DNA of 64,000 bases from Sphingobacterium sp. N143 (GCF_030325625.1 NZ_JACAIS010000008.1:62001-126000), one strand, 5' to 3'. Positions 26,119 to 34,542 are shown, numbered from the stretch's first letter. Program-made: numbers and translations. Notes: generated by a model from the letters alone, not told the origin.

Positions 26119-28536
26119 ATGGCTACAAATCAATATAACGAACCTATTTACATTCCATTGGAGGATGTCGAAAGTGAGCATTGTGCATTAATTGTTGAAA
26201 AAGGATTGGCGCAGGTAAAGGGGGTGGAGAGCCACAAAGTAGAATTGAATAATCGGCGGGCGGCTATTACTGTAAAGGATAATGCTGTGGTGGCCACGGC
26301 CATAAAAGCAGTAAAAGACCTTGGTTATGGCGTTCCCACCATTACCAAGACCTTTCCGGTATTGGGGATGACCTGTGCCTCCTGTGCAGGAAGTGCTGAA
26401 AGTATGGCCTCTTATGAACCAGGAGTCGTCAATGCATCGGTAAATTTTGCCACAGGAAATCTTACCGTGGAATATTTGCCCAATATCACGGATCCCGCCA
26501 GGATTCAAAAGGCTGTACAGTCTGGCGGTTATGACCTCTTGATAGCAGACGAGTCAACTCAACAGGAAACCTTGGAAACAATCCATGCAGAAAAATTTCA
26601 GAAACTTAAAGTCAAGACCATTTGGGCCGTATTGCTCTCGCTTCCTGTGGTTGCAATCGGCATGTTCTTTATGAATATACCTTATGCTGATCCGATCATG
26701 TGGTTATTTTCTACTCCTGTTGTACTTTGGTTGGGAAAAGATTTCTTTATCAATGCCTGGAAACAAGCCAAACATCATTCAGCAAATATGGATACCCTTG
26801 TTGCCTTAAGCACAGGAATTGCCTATATTTTTAGTGTTTTCAATATGTTGTTCCCGGATTTTTGGCATCAACGTGGTCTGCATGCTCATGTCTATTTTGA
26901 AGCGGCATCTGTCGTAATTGCATTTATTTTATTGGGCAAATTATTGGAAGAGAAAGCAAAGGGCAACACATCTTCAGCCATAAAAAAACTGATGGGTTTA
27001 CAACCTAAAACTGTACTGGTAATACAACCTGATGGTACTGAGGTGCAGGTGGCTATTGAAGCTGTTAGCGTTGGCGATACCATTTTGGTCAAGCCGGGAG
27101 AGAAAATTGCCGTTGATGGGATGGTTATTTCAGGCAGTTCATATGTGGATGAGAGTATGTTAAGTGGTGAGCCTGTCCCTGTATTAAAGAAAGAAAATGA
27201 AAAAGTCTTCGCGGGCACCATAAACCAAAAAGGAAGCTTCCAATTTAAGGCAGTCAAAGTTGGTAAGGAAACCATGCTGGCACAGATCATCAAAATGGTC
27301 CAAGATGCACAAGGAAGCAAGGCTCCCGTACAAAAATTGGTGGATAAAATTGCAGGTATTTTCGTTCCCGTAGTGATCTGTATTGCAATCCTGACCTTTA
27401 TCCTATGGCTAACATTGGGCGGCGAAAATGGGCTGGTACAAGGGCTTTTGGCAGCTGTGACAGTATTGGTTATTGCTTGTCCATGTGCACTTGGTCTTGC
27501 TACCCCCACAGCCATCATGGTTGGTGTTGGTAAAGGTGCCGAAAATGGTATTTTAATAAAAGATGCTGAAAGCCTTGAGCTGGCCAAACGTTTGAATGCC
27601 ATTGTTCTGGATAAAACTGGAACAATAACCGAAGGGAGACCACAGGTGACTGGGATACGATGGCTGAATAATGATGAACAGCACAAAGATATCTTATTAA
27701 GTATTGAAAGACAGTCTGAACATCCTTTGGCTGAAGCAGTCGTCAATTACTTTGAAGGAGTATCCATCACTGAAATTTCTTTGTTTGACAGTATTACAGG
27801 GAAAGGAGCCAAGGCTAACCGCGGTACTGAAACATATTTTGTTGGCAATAAGAAACTACTGGCCGACCATCATATTACCATTGCCGAGCAGCTGCAACAA
27901 CAGGCCGATGCGTGGGGGCAACAGTCCAAAACCGTTATCTGGTTTGCCAATAGTAAGGAGGTCTTGGCTGTAATTGCTATCTCCGACAGAATCAAAGAAA
28001 CATCAAGAGTAGCGATCAAAGAGATGCAGGATATGGGGATTGACCTGTACATGCTGACTGGGGATAATGAGGCTACTGCGAAAGCTATTGCACGGCAAAC
28101 AGGCCTCAAGCACTACAAAGCAGAGGTACTACCACAGCACAAAGCTGATTTTGTCAAAGCGCTTCAGCAACAGGGCAAAATCGTTGCTATGGTTGGAGAT
28201 GGTATCAACGACAGTACAGCTCTGGCAACAGCTGATGTCAGCATTGCCATGGGTAAAGGAAGTGATATTGCTATGGATGTGGCAAAGATGACCATCATTT
28301 CATCTGACCTGACGAAGATCCCTCAGGCAATACGATTGTCAAAACAGACTGTCGCAACTATTAAGCAAAACTTGTTCTGGGCGTTTATTTACAACTTGAT
28401 CGGTATTCCCATCGCTGCAGGTATTCTTTACCCGATCAGTGGATTTTTACTTAACCCCATGATTGCTGGTGCTGCAATGGCACTAAGTAGCGTGAGCGTT
28501 GTCAGTAATAGTTTACGGTTAAAATGGAAAAAGTAA
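26119..28536 (+). CDS. copA: Copper-exporting P1B-type ATPase
   Basis: 805 aa. Two N-terminal heavy-metal-associated folds: the first (residues about 15-75) has lost its CxxC (only SEHC remains), the second has GMTCASC near residue 85. Then eight membrane helices, actuator TGE-type loop (LSGEPVP), the CPC transport motif (about 454-456, ACPCALGLATPT), phosphorylation site DKTGTITEG (about 497), HP motif (QSEHPLAEA), and GDGINDS (about 692). CPC plus the C-terminal helix residues identify subgroup IB-1, which exports Cu(I) to the periplasm. It opens the metal island; the free HMA protein gene follows about 290 bp later. Confidence 0.96.
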   Translation: MATNQYNEPIYIPLEDVESEHCALIVEKGLAQVKGVESHKVELNNRRAAITVKDNAVVATAIKAVKDLGYGVPTITKTFPVLGMTCASCAGSAESMASYEPGVVNASVNFATGNLTVEYLPNITDPARIQKAVQSGGYDLLIADESTQQETLETIHAEKFQKLKVKTIWAVLLSLPVVAIGMFFMNIPYADPIMWLFSTPVVLWLGKDFFINAWKQAKHHSANMDTLVALSTGIAYIFSVFNMLFPDFWHQRGLHAHVYFEAASVVIAFILLGKLLEEKAKGNTSSAIKKLMGLQPKTVLVIQPDGTEVQVAIEAVSVGDTILVKPGEKIAVDGMVISGSSYVDESMLSGEPVPVLKKENEKVFAGTINQKGSFQFKAVKVGKETMLAQIIKMVQDAQGSKAPVQKLVDKIAGIFVPVVICIAILTFILWLTLGGENGLVQGLLAAVTVLVIACPCALGLATPTAIMVGVGKGAENGILIKDAESLELAKRLNAIVLDKTGTITEGRPQVTGIRWLNNDEQHKDILLSIERQSEHPLAEAVVNYFEGVSITEISLFDSITGKGAKANRGTETYFVGNKKLLADHHITIAEQLQQQADAWGQQSKTVIWFANSKEVLAVIAISDRIKETSRVAIKEMQDMGIDLYMLTGDNEATAKAIARQTGLKHYKAEVLPQHKADFVKALQQQGKIVAMVGDGINDSTALATADVSIAMGKGSDIAMDVAKMTIISSDLTKIPQAIRLSKQTVATIKQNLFWAFIYNLIGIPIAAGILYPISGFLLNPMIAGAAMALSSVSVVSNSLRLKWKK

Positions 28537-28583
28537 GTATTACTACCAAGATGGCGCAACGAAACTAAATGGGCGATTTGCTG

Positions 28584-28676
28584 TCAGATCAGCAGCAATA
28601 AATCAGGATAATAAAATGCAAGGGATACGATCATAGTCACAGTCAGCACTATTGCGTAAATAAAAGATCTGCACAT
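28584..28676 (-). CDS. Candidate 30-residue hydrophobic peptide
   Basis: Micro-ORF antisense in the gap between copA and the HMA gene. It reads MCRSFIYAIVLTVTMIVSLA and then a Tyr/Pro/Leu-rich end: one membrane helix with a basic start. Codons are unremarkable and there is no clear promoter, so support is weak. It is listed because its layout resembles the micro-ORF at 18909-19004. Confidence 0.2.
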   Translation of the reverse strand: MCRSFIYAIVLTVTMIVSLAFYYPDLLLLI

Positions 28677-28702
28677 CCCGACATGAATCGAAGCAGGCGC
28701 TC

Positions 28703-28772
28703 AAAAGCTGTAAATTTCATAAAATAATAGCGGAAAACTGTAAACAAATTATAGCTTTTTGACTGAAATTTG
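28703..28772 (+). promoter_or_regulatory. Copper-island promoter element upstream of the HMA gene
   Basis: Distal AAAAGCTGTAAATTT (28703-28717), proximal GAAAACTGTAAACA (28733-28746), 15-bp spacer, ACTGAAATTTG (28762-28772). GAAATTTG is a -7-like element. The -33 TTTG is absent and its place is taken by the conserved TGTAAACA, as expected for an activator-dependent promoter. The two TGTAAA cores are 30 bp apart. Confidence 0.6.
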
Positions 28773-28823
28773 TACTAAAACAACGACAATAATAACAAAG
28801 TTAATAACATAAAATTCAATATC

Positions 28824-29045
28824 ATGGAAAGCAAAAATCTTCAATTTAAGACCAATATTAATTGTAGTGGATGTATCTCAAAAATAAGCGACGATCTAAA
28901 TAATGCCGAAGGTATCTGCGAATGGAATGTGGATACTACCAGTAGCGATAAGATCCTTACCGTAAAATCTGAAGGCATTTCAGAAGAGGAAGTCATTGCG
29001 ATTATCCAACGTAAAGGCTTTAACGCCGAAACACATTCTGCCTAA
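28824..29045 (+). CDS. Free HMA-domain copper-binding protein (copper chaperone-like)
   Basis: 73 aa, a single ferredoxin-like HMA domain. The metal site is INCSGCISKI (Cys14 and Cys17). It resembles CopZ/Atx1-type chaperones, which hand Cu(I) to the N-terminal HMA of CopA, here encoded just upstream. It lacks the usual Met before the first Cys (Asn instead). It is followed by a strong terminator and preceded by the shared island promoter element, so it is its own transcription unit. Confidence 0.93.
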   Translation: MESKNLQFKTNINCSGCISKISDDLNNAEGICEWNVDTTSSDKILTVKSEGISEEEVIAIIQRKGFNAETHSA

Positions 29046-29102
29046 TCAGCTGGCTTGTTGATGGGCACAAACATGTGTTATGAATCACGTAGTTTTTAAG
29101 AT

Positions 29103-29143
29103 AACAAAAGGTTGCCCACAAACAGGGCAACCTTTTGTTATTT
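29103..29143 (+). terminator. Strong intrinsic terminator after the HMA gene
   Basis: Perfect 15-bp stem, AACAAAAGGTTGCCC (29103-29117) with GGGCAACCTTTTGTT (29125-29139), loop ACAAACA. T residues lie in the right arm and beyond. Confidence 0.88.
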
Positions 29144-29165
29144 AATAGGTTATAGGGTGTTAATA

Positions 29166-29221
29166 TTGTAAATAAAACCTGAAAAGTTGTAAACATTTGG
29201 GTGTTTAAATACTGAAATTTG
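29166..29221 (+). promoter_or_regulatory. Copper-island promoter element upstream of the His-rich gene
   Basis: Distal TTGTAAATAAA (29166-29176), proximal GAAAAGTTGTAAACA (29181-29195), 15-bp spacer, ACTGAAATTTG (29211-29221). Proximal core, spacer length and -7 block are the same as upstream of the HMA gene. The spacer sequences differ, so the conserved parts are under selection. The TTGTAAA cores are 21 bp apart. Confidence 0.62.
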
Positions 29222-29274
29222 AAGTAGAAAGAACGATAGAAGAGTTCAACTTGATCATCAAAAAAAACTAAGAT

Positions 29275-30048
29275 ATGAACACACATCACAACCACCATGT
29301 AGACCAATCGCCTACTGAAGATGCAAAATTCGACATCAATATTGTTAGTCATCCGCAAAGAATTGAGGCCGGAAAAACGACTCATCTTTCTATTTCAATC
29401 ACTAAAAACGGAAAAAATGTGGACCTTGAGATTGTACATGAAATGAAGATCCACCTTTTAATCATGAATGAAGACTTAAGCTGGTTTGATCATATTCATC
29501 CAGAAGAACAGCCTGATGGAACGTATAGTGTCACAGAGATATTTCCTACTGCTGGTAACTATCTGTTATTTATGGATTATCGTGCAAGTCATGCAGCAGG
29601 TCATGTCCATCTTAAACACTTAGCGGTATATGGTAATCCTATATTTCAACCAGCAATACATGAACCAAAATTGATTTCGACTTCTGGCGATTATACAGTT
29701 AGATTGTTGAATGGTAATGATTTACGGACAAATCAAAATCAAAGATTACAATTTACGATTGAAAAGGCGGGCAATGCTCTCCTGGAAAAGGATCTTCAAC
29801 CCTATTTAGGCGCAAATGCACATATTGTTATGGTCGGAAAGACAGATTATGATTTTCTTCATATTCATCCCGTTGCAGATCGCCGATTTCCTATATATGC
29901 GGAGACCCACATGGATAAACCTGGACTATATAGAATGTGGGTACAATTTAAGATCGAAGGGAATATTCATACCGCTGATTTTACCGTAAGTGTTTCTCCC
30001 GGTGAAACACAACATAACAATCATCAACAACATCATCAGCATGCGTAG
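29275..30048 (+). CDS. His-rich protein with two HIHP-containing beta repeats, copper-island member
   Basis: 257 aa, no signal peptide, so cytoplasmic unless exported by another route. The ends are His-rich (MNTHHNHHVDQ and HNNHQQHHQHA). Inside, two similar units can be aligned by eye: MKIHLLIMNEDLSWFDHIHP followed by GTYSVTEIFPTAGNYLLFMD, and AHIVMVGKTDYDFLHIHPVA followed by GLYRMWVQFKIEG. The HLL/HIV-x9-FxHIHP pattern recurs in Bacteroidota proteins beside copper genes and suggests a beta-sandwich metal-binding domain. I know no biochemical function. It shares the upstream element of the HMA gene and is closed by a terminator. Confidence 0.85.
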   Translation: MNTHHNHHVDQSPTEDAKFDINIVSHPQRIEAGKTTHLSISITKNGKNVDLEIVHEMKIHLLIMNEDLSWFDHIHPEEQPDGTYSVTEIFPTAGNYLLFMDYRASHAAGHVHLKHLAVYGNPIFQPAIHEPKLISTSGDYTVRLLNGNDLRTNQNQRLQFTIEKAGNALLEKDLQPYLGANAHIVMVGKTDYDFLHIHPVADRRFPIYAETHMDKPGLYRMWVQFKIEGNIHTADFTVSVSPGETQHNNHQQHHQHA

Positions 30049-30080
30049 GAGAAGAGTCAACCTCTTGAAATAACTAAAGC

Positions 30081-30113
30081 GAAAAACCGTATTTTTTAAG
30101 AAATGCGGTTTTC
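30081..30113 (+). terminator. Intrinsic terminator after the His-rich gene
   Basis: Arms AAAACCGTATTT and AAATGCGGTTTT (one G-U pair), 6-nt loop, followed by a T-rich stretch. Confidence 0.7.
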
Positions 30114-30174
30114 TATTTGTCGTTTATCAAACGTAGTAAAAAAAATAATCGTTTGGTTAATATTCTTTCTTTTG

Positions 30175-30426
30175 TCAATCAAAGTATACAAACATGTGGT
30201 TAAAATTGAGCGTCATCTTTTCAAATTGCTGAATAAGATCCTGCCCAATATTACCATAGACTGTTTCTTTATCAATTTTATTTTTCAACAAACTGATATT
30301 TCTTAGCGTAATCTTCTTTCCCATCATGGGGAAAGTATGGTCAATTTTAAATCCTTCATATTCAGCCTTTCCACCCGCATCACCCATTGTAATCTTGGTA
30401 AGGGGGTAGTGCTGCTCAATCTACTA
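30175..30426 (-). pseudogene. Remnant C-terminus of a retropepsin-like aspartic protease
   Basis: The minus-strand frame reads from just after two stop codons (near 30427) to a stop at 30175. It includes HYPLTKITMGDAGGKAEYEG and ends YGNIGQDLIQQFEKMTLNFN, the closing motif of retropepsin-like proteins (G-N-I-G-Q-D-x-I-x-Q-F-x-x-M-x-x-NF). The part that carries the catalytic DTGA is missing. Upstream sequence in other frames is broken by stops and shows no convincing protease sequence. I therefore read it as a decayed gene; a short independent 70-aa protein from ATG 30387 is a less likely alternative. Confidence 0.6.
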
Positions 30427-30706
30427 ATTTATCAATTCTGATCGAAATATTTCCTTCTATTTTGATAAATGAATTAAAGTTCCTGTATGGTCGGATGATT
30501 ACCGATATTCGGTTTGGTATCTTGAAGAATAAAGGTTAATTTGCGCTATTAATGGACAAAAATATTTATTATTATCTCTGAAAAACTGCTAGTCAATTTT
30601 CAGAATTCAGAATTTTTGTTCCGATCTTCTGATCTATTTGACATCGCTTTCATTTTGATCTGCGTAGGGAGAATTAATACAGGTAAGCATTAGAAATATT
30701 GATATA
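30427..30706. other. Non-coding stretch before the thioredoxin gene
   Basis: 280 bp of AT-rich DNA upstream of the TlpA-type gene. It may contain further scrambled remains of the protease pseudogene: a short minus frame reads QDTKPNIGNHPTIQEL before a stop. No clear promoter match is visible. Confidence 0.4.
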
Positions 30707-31273
30707 ATGAATATAAAATTTAATAAGATAATAACGCGTTTTGTTTTTTTTATTTTAGCAGCGGGCGCTTTGATTGCCTGTGAAAATACGGCTAAAAATA
30801 ACACAGCTAAGAAAGAAAATATACAAGATACGATCAGTGATGTCGACAGGCCACAAGTTGCCGACGTTTCTTTTAAAGACAAGGAAGGAAATATCGTTAG
30901 CCTAAGCTCACTAAAAGGAAAAATCGTATTTATCAATTTCTGGGCCACTTGGTGTCCGCCTTGTATACATGAGATGCCGTCGATCAATGAGCTGCATAAA
31001 AAATTCAAGGACAATGAAGATGTCGCTTTCCTCATGATTGATGTTGACAATGCAATTGAGCAATCTACAGCATTTATGGAAAAAAATAAGTATGATCTTC
31101 CACTGTATACTCCCGCCAGTGAGATCCCTGCCGAGTTTTTAGGAGGTGCTATCCCTACCACGGTGATTTTGGATAAAGCTGGCAACATCGTTGAGCGTGT
31201 GGAAGGAAGTCGGGATTACTCGACCCCAGAGATTGTGGCTGCCTTAACAAAATTGGCTCAAGCGGATCACTAG
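30707..31273 (+). CDS. TlpA/ResA-type thioredoxin lipoprotein
   Basis: 188 aa. The lipoprotein signal ends ALIACEN (Cys25). The thioredoxin fold carries FWATWCPPC with redox Cys83 and Cys86, and the cis-Pro loop GGAIPTTVI. Such membrane-anchored periplasmic proteins reduce disulfides, for instance in cytochrome c maturation or for metal-protein assembly. Between copper genes and a CDF exporter it could keep periplasmic copper-binding thiols reduced, but the link is positional only. The CDF gene follows 69 bp later. Confidence 0.93.
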   Translation: MNIKFNKIITRFVFFILAAGALIACENTAKNNTAKKENIQDTISDVDRPQVADVSFKDKEGNIVSLSSLKGKIVFINFWATWCPPCIHEMPSINELHKKFKDNEDVAFLMIDVDNAIEQSTAFMEKNKYDLPLYTPASEIPAEFLGGAIPTTVILDKAGNIVERVEGSRDYSTPEIVAALTKLAQADH

Positions 31274-31342
31274 ATGTTTGGATCAATGTCAAGGCAGTTC
31301 AAAAGAAGCAATTGCGTAAAAAGGTAATCATATAATAGCAAC

Positions 31343-32242
31343 ATGTCTCAACATCAAGAGCAAACAGCAGTACGAACCACCTATTTTAGTATCATTGGCA
31401 ATGCATTGCTTGCTTTATTAAAATGGCTGGCAGGTTTTTTTGGAAATTCCTATGCACTTATTGCAGATGCCATTGAGTCCACAGCAGATATCTTCTCCTC
31501 CTTTTTAGTTCTTCTGGGATTGAAATATGCACAGCGACCTGCCGATGAAAATCATCCGTATGGTCATGGGCGGGCCGAGCCACTGATTACATTTCTTGTT
31601 GTTGGTTTTTTGATCGTATCGGCTACGGTGATTGCATACGAAAGTATTGAAAATATCGGAACACCCCATGAGCTGCCAAAGCCATGGACATTATTGGTAT
31701 TAGGTGCGATTATCATTTGGAAAGAAGCATCCTATCGTATCGTCATGCGGAAAAGCAAAGAAACCAACAGCTCATCTTTGAAAGCAGATGCCTGGCATCA
31801 TCGAAGTGATGCAATTACTTCAGTTGCAGCTTTTATTGGGATATCAATCGCATTGCTGATGGGAAAGGGATATGAAAACGCTGATGATTATGCTGCACTA
31901 TTTGCTGCCGGGTTTATCCTATATAATTGTTACCATATCTTTAGGCCTGCCTTAGGTGAGATCATGGATGAAAATGTATATGACGAGGTCATTGAGGAGA
32001 TTCGGAAATATGCCATGCAGGTAGAGGGAATCAAAGCGACTGAAAAATGCTATGTCAGAAAATCAGGCACAAAATATCATGTAGACCTGCATGCTATTGT
32101 TAACAGTGAGATTACCGTGAGAGAGGGCCACACATTGGCCCACAGACTGAAAGATTATCTCTTAGATCATATGCCTGATCTGGGCAATGTCATGATCCAT
32201 ATAGAACCTAATGTCTGTACTTGGGAACATGAAGCTAGGTAA
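31343..32242 (+). CDS. Cation diffusion facilitator (CDF) family metal exporter
   Basis: 299 aa. The membrane domain has the metal-site motifs ALIADAIESTADIFSS (TM2) and DAWHHRSDAITS (TM5), i.e. the D-x3-D and H-x3-D pairs of CDF antiporters, plus YGHGRAEPL in the loop. The C-terminal cytoplasmic ferredoxin-like domain includes KYHVDLHAIVN and GHTLAHRLKDYLL. It exports Zn, Fe, Co or Mn in exchange for protons; the DD/HD pattern leaves several metals possible. Confidence 0.95.
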   Translation: MSQHQEQTAVRTTYFSIIGNALLALLKWLAGFFGNSYALIADAIESTADIFSSFLVLLGLKYAQRPADENHPYGHGRAEPLITFLVVGFLIVSATVIAYESIENIGTPHELPKPWTLLVLGAIIIWKEASYRIVMRKSKETNSSSLKADAWHHRSDAITSVAAFIGISIALLMGKGYENADDYAALFAAGFILYNCYHIFRPALGEIMDENVYDEVIEEIRKYAMQVEGIKATEKCYVRKSGTKYHVDLHAIVNSEITVREGHTLAHRLKDYLLDHMPDLGNVMIHIEPNVCTWEHEAR

Positions 32243-32283
32243 AATATTAATTCAAGAAAATTATTTTGAAATGCTCCTTTTTT

Positions 32284-32315
32284 GTAGGCTGAATGTCATG
32301 GTTTGCCTACTTTTT
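32284..32315 (+). terminator. Weak intrinsic terminator after the CDF gene
   Basis: GTAGGC (32284-32289) pairs with GCCTAC (32305-32310), followed by TTTTT. The stem is only 6 bp with a 15-nt loop. Confidence 0.5.
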
Positions 32316-32502
32316 CCCAAAACCTATATTTTTGTTTTATCTTTAAATCGAGCAGTGTGAGCTTATCTCTTTGGGATTAAATCAATGCTCATAGTCACAC
32401 TCGTCAATGCAAATTTCTTTTCATTCCATGTAATTACTCCAGCAAGAAGTAGTTAATGAAATTTGTATAGGGAAAAAATAAATTATACGATACTTCATCT
32501 TA

Positions 32503-33090
32503 ATGTCTTTCAATCAAAAAATAAGCATCATCTTTCTTTCCACAATAATGTTAGGTTTACTATCCACCCAGCAGGTCTGCGCACAGTTAGGAATGGGAAT
32601 CAGGGCAGGAGGGAACTTATCCAGTGGTCATGGTACAGCCTTTCAGTCTGACAAAAAACTCGGATATCAGGTCGGCGGGCACCTTGCTTACCATTTCAAC
32701 AAAACTATCGCCTTGCAGGTCGAACCGGTATATAACCTGATACGTGTCCGCAATAACGAACAAACGGCACAGCGGGATCAGGGTATTGGAGCCGGGACAA
32801 GGAAACTTGAATACATCAGTGCTCCCTTGTATCTCAAGCTTAATTTTACAGAGCGTATAGCCATTATGGCTGGCCTAGACTTCAATTTCCTCATGAATGA
32901 CAACCGTTACAAGTTGAACAATGGTGAGAATGCCTTTCGGCATCAGCCTCGAACAGGCTATAGTTTGGGTGCAGAAATAGGCGGTTTATATTTTAGGTAC
33001 AGAAAGTTTAACAGAACAACTAATATTGTCGAAAACTGGACTGCTGCTATTGAGCAGTACCAACTGGGATACAAGTTTGATTTGTTTTAA
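32503..33090 (+). CDS. Outer-membrane beta-barrel protein (porin-like family)
   Basis: 195 aa. The signal peptide ends QVCAQLG. The mature protein alternates hydrophobic and polar residues in beta strands: GMGIRAGGNLSSG, YQVGGHLAYHFNKTIALQ, VEPVYNLIRV, LEYISAPLYLKLNF, and a final strand QYQLGYKFDLF ending in Phe. This is the eight-stranded outer-membrane barrel family (PF13568-like) abundant in Bacteroidota. Function unknown. GAAATTTG about 40 bp upstream may be its -7 element. Confidence 0.88.
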   Translation: MSFNQKISIIFLSTIMLGLLSTQQVCAQLGMGIRAGGNLSSGHGTAFQSDKKLGYQVGGHLAYHFNKTIALQVEPVYNLIRVRNNEQTAQRDQGIGAGTRKLEYISAPLYLKLNFTERIAIMAGLDFNFLMNDNRYKLNNGENAFRHQPRTGYSLGAEIGGLYFRYRKFNRTTNIVENWTAAIEQYQLGYKFDLF

Positions 33091-33134
33091 CAGAGACCAA
33101 ACCTGTTGGGCCAATCTAGATTTTATCAAAATAC

Positions 33135-33170
33135 CTCCTTTTTAGCTGATATAAGTCTGCTAAAAAGGAG
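33135..33170. terminator. Bidirectional terminator between convergent genes
   Basis: Perfect 12-bp arms CTCCTTTTTAGC (33135-33146) and GCTAAAAAGGAG (33159-33170), 12-nt loop, midway between the beta-barrel gene and the convergent oxidoreductase gene. Confidence 0.78.
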
Positions 33171-33189
33171 ATCAGGATATTTTTCCAGA

Positions 33190-34221
33190 TTACAGTGTAT
33201 CTTCTGCTTCAAGCATTTGGATCTGCCACTTAACCTGATCCGCTGTGATCGGATAGTCAACTTTATTTCTAAGACTTTCATAAATAGCATCAAATAGGAG
33301 GTTATAATTTCCTTGGTGTGCATCCACATAAGTGGTCTGCCGTTCATTCGATTCATCAACGGTAACCAGTTTTCCCATACATTCATTGGGTTCTATCCCA
33401 TACATTGGATCCGTGGGGAGCATACCATCGATCAATTGTTGCTCCTGCACATCGGCCATAGTCTTAATGAAACTACCCTTTGTACCATGCAATACAAAGG
33501 CCGGTAATGGATCGGCCACAGCAAGGCTTCCGGTCAAAAATACGTTTAGATCGTTTGGATAACGCAAATGATAATGAAAAAAGTCAGCAACTTGTGAACC
33601 AGGTCTATTGATGGATGTTGTTTTACTGAATTTCAGCGGTTTTCCAAAAAGGGAAATCGCTTGATCGATGATATGTGGTCCCAGATCATAGGTGAGTCCA
33701 CTCGAAACAAACTGGTTATTTTCCTTGAAATATTTTTGCCCTAATTCCATTTTATAGCGGTCGAACCTAAAGTGTACTTCTGTCAGTTTCCCCAGCTTAC
33801 CACTATCAATGATTTTCTTAACATCAAGAAAATGGCTGTCGAAACGTCTATTTTGATAAAAGAAAACCTGTTTTTTACTTTGATTACTGATCTCAATAAG
33901 CTTATTGAATTGCAGGCTGTTGTCCACTGCGGGTTTCTCAATTAAAACATGTTTACCAGCTAATAAGGCCTCGGATGCAAATTGAAAATGTGTATGGTTA
34001 GGGGTGTTGACAATAATCAGCTCAATACTGTCATCCGCCAATATTTCGGCAATACTATCATAACTTTTTATACCTGGATAAAGCGTATGTGCTGACTTCG
34101 TGCTTCGTTCGACGACAGCAACCAAATTAAAATGTGGATTGGTTTGAATGAAAGGGGCATGAAAGACACGTCCCGACATTCCAAAGCTTAAAATTCCGGT
34201 GTTGATTTTAGTATTTTCCAT
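33190..34221 (-). CDS. Gfo/Idh/MocA family NAD(P)-dependent oxidoreductase
   Basis: 343 aa. Rossmann start TGILSFGMSGRVFHAPFI, then VNTPNHTHFQFASEALLAGK and the family motif HVLIEKPAV, whose Lys is catalytic. The C-terminal domain has YDLGPHIIDQA, with the Asp/His pair near the substrate. The variant FGMSGRVFHAPF is typical of the YdgJ/YvaA-like branch, some members of which oxidise inositols such as scyllo-inositol. The substrate is not certain. It is a lone gene. Confidence 0.94.
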   Translation of the reverse strand: MENTKINTGILSFGMSGRVFHAPFIQTNPHFNLVAVVERSTKSAHTLYPGIKSYDSIAEILADDSIELIIVNTPNHTHFQFASEALLAGKHVLIEKPAVDNSLQFNKLIEISNQSKKQVFFYQNRRFDSHFLDVKKIIDSGKLGKLTEVHFRFDRYKMELGQKYFKENNQFVSSGLTYDLGPHIIDQAISLFGKPLKFSKTTSINRPGSQVADFFHYHLRYPNDLNVFLTGSLAVADPLPAFVLHGTKGSFIKTMADVQEQQLIDGMLPTDPMYGIEPNECMGKLVTVDESNERQTTYVDAHQGNYNLLFDAIYESLRNKVDYPITADQVKWQIQMLEAEDTL

Positions 34222-34542
34222 TGTTGTTCTGAAGTTGCTATGGGATTTAAGTTTGCAGTGAAAAAAGAACTATGATGTAAATATAATCATATGCAGCATT
34301 ATTCTATATCAATTTAACGTATATTTTATTCCCGGCGGATTAAACGATAAGTAATGATTTAAGCTTTATTGTATACGTTCCTATTGCGATTTACCTATAT
34401 TTTGATGGATATCAAATAGTTCTTGATTTCTTTTGCAAGAAAAGTTAAATTTGGTAATTGCTTAAAAAAACCGGTTTTGCTAAACTGATCTCAATAACCA
34501 ATTTAAAGAGCATATCAACTTAATACTGCGAATCGAATTTAT
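34222..34542. other. Divergent intergenic region with a candidate promoter
   Basis: 321 bp between the oxidoreductase and sugar porter genes, no ORF of note. TAAATTTG (34447-34454) with TTG at 34423-34425 (21 bp) is a plausible promoter for the sugar porter operon, with a leader of about 80 nt. Confidence 0.5.

Noticed and set aside
26892-27746. 284-codon minus-strand ORF inside copA
   Set aside because: It is the complement of a highly conserved P-type ATPase region; the protein is Ser/Thr/Pro-rich without domains, as expected for a shadow frame.
30634-31188. 184-codon minus-strand ORF over the thioredoxin gene
   Set aside because: The plus frame has a signal, WCPPC and cis-Pro; the minus frame has nothing recognisable.
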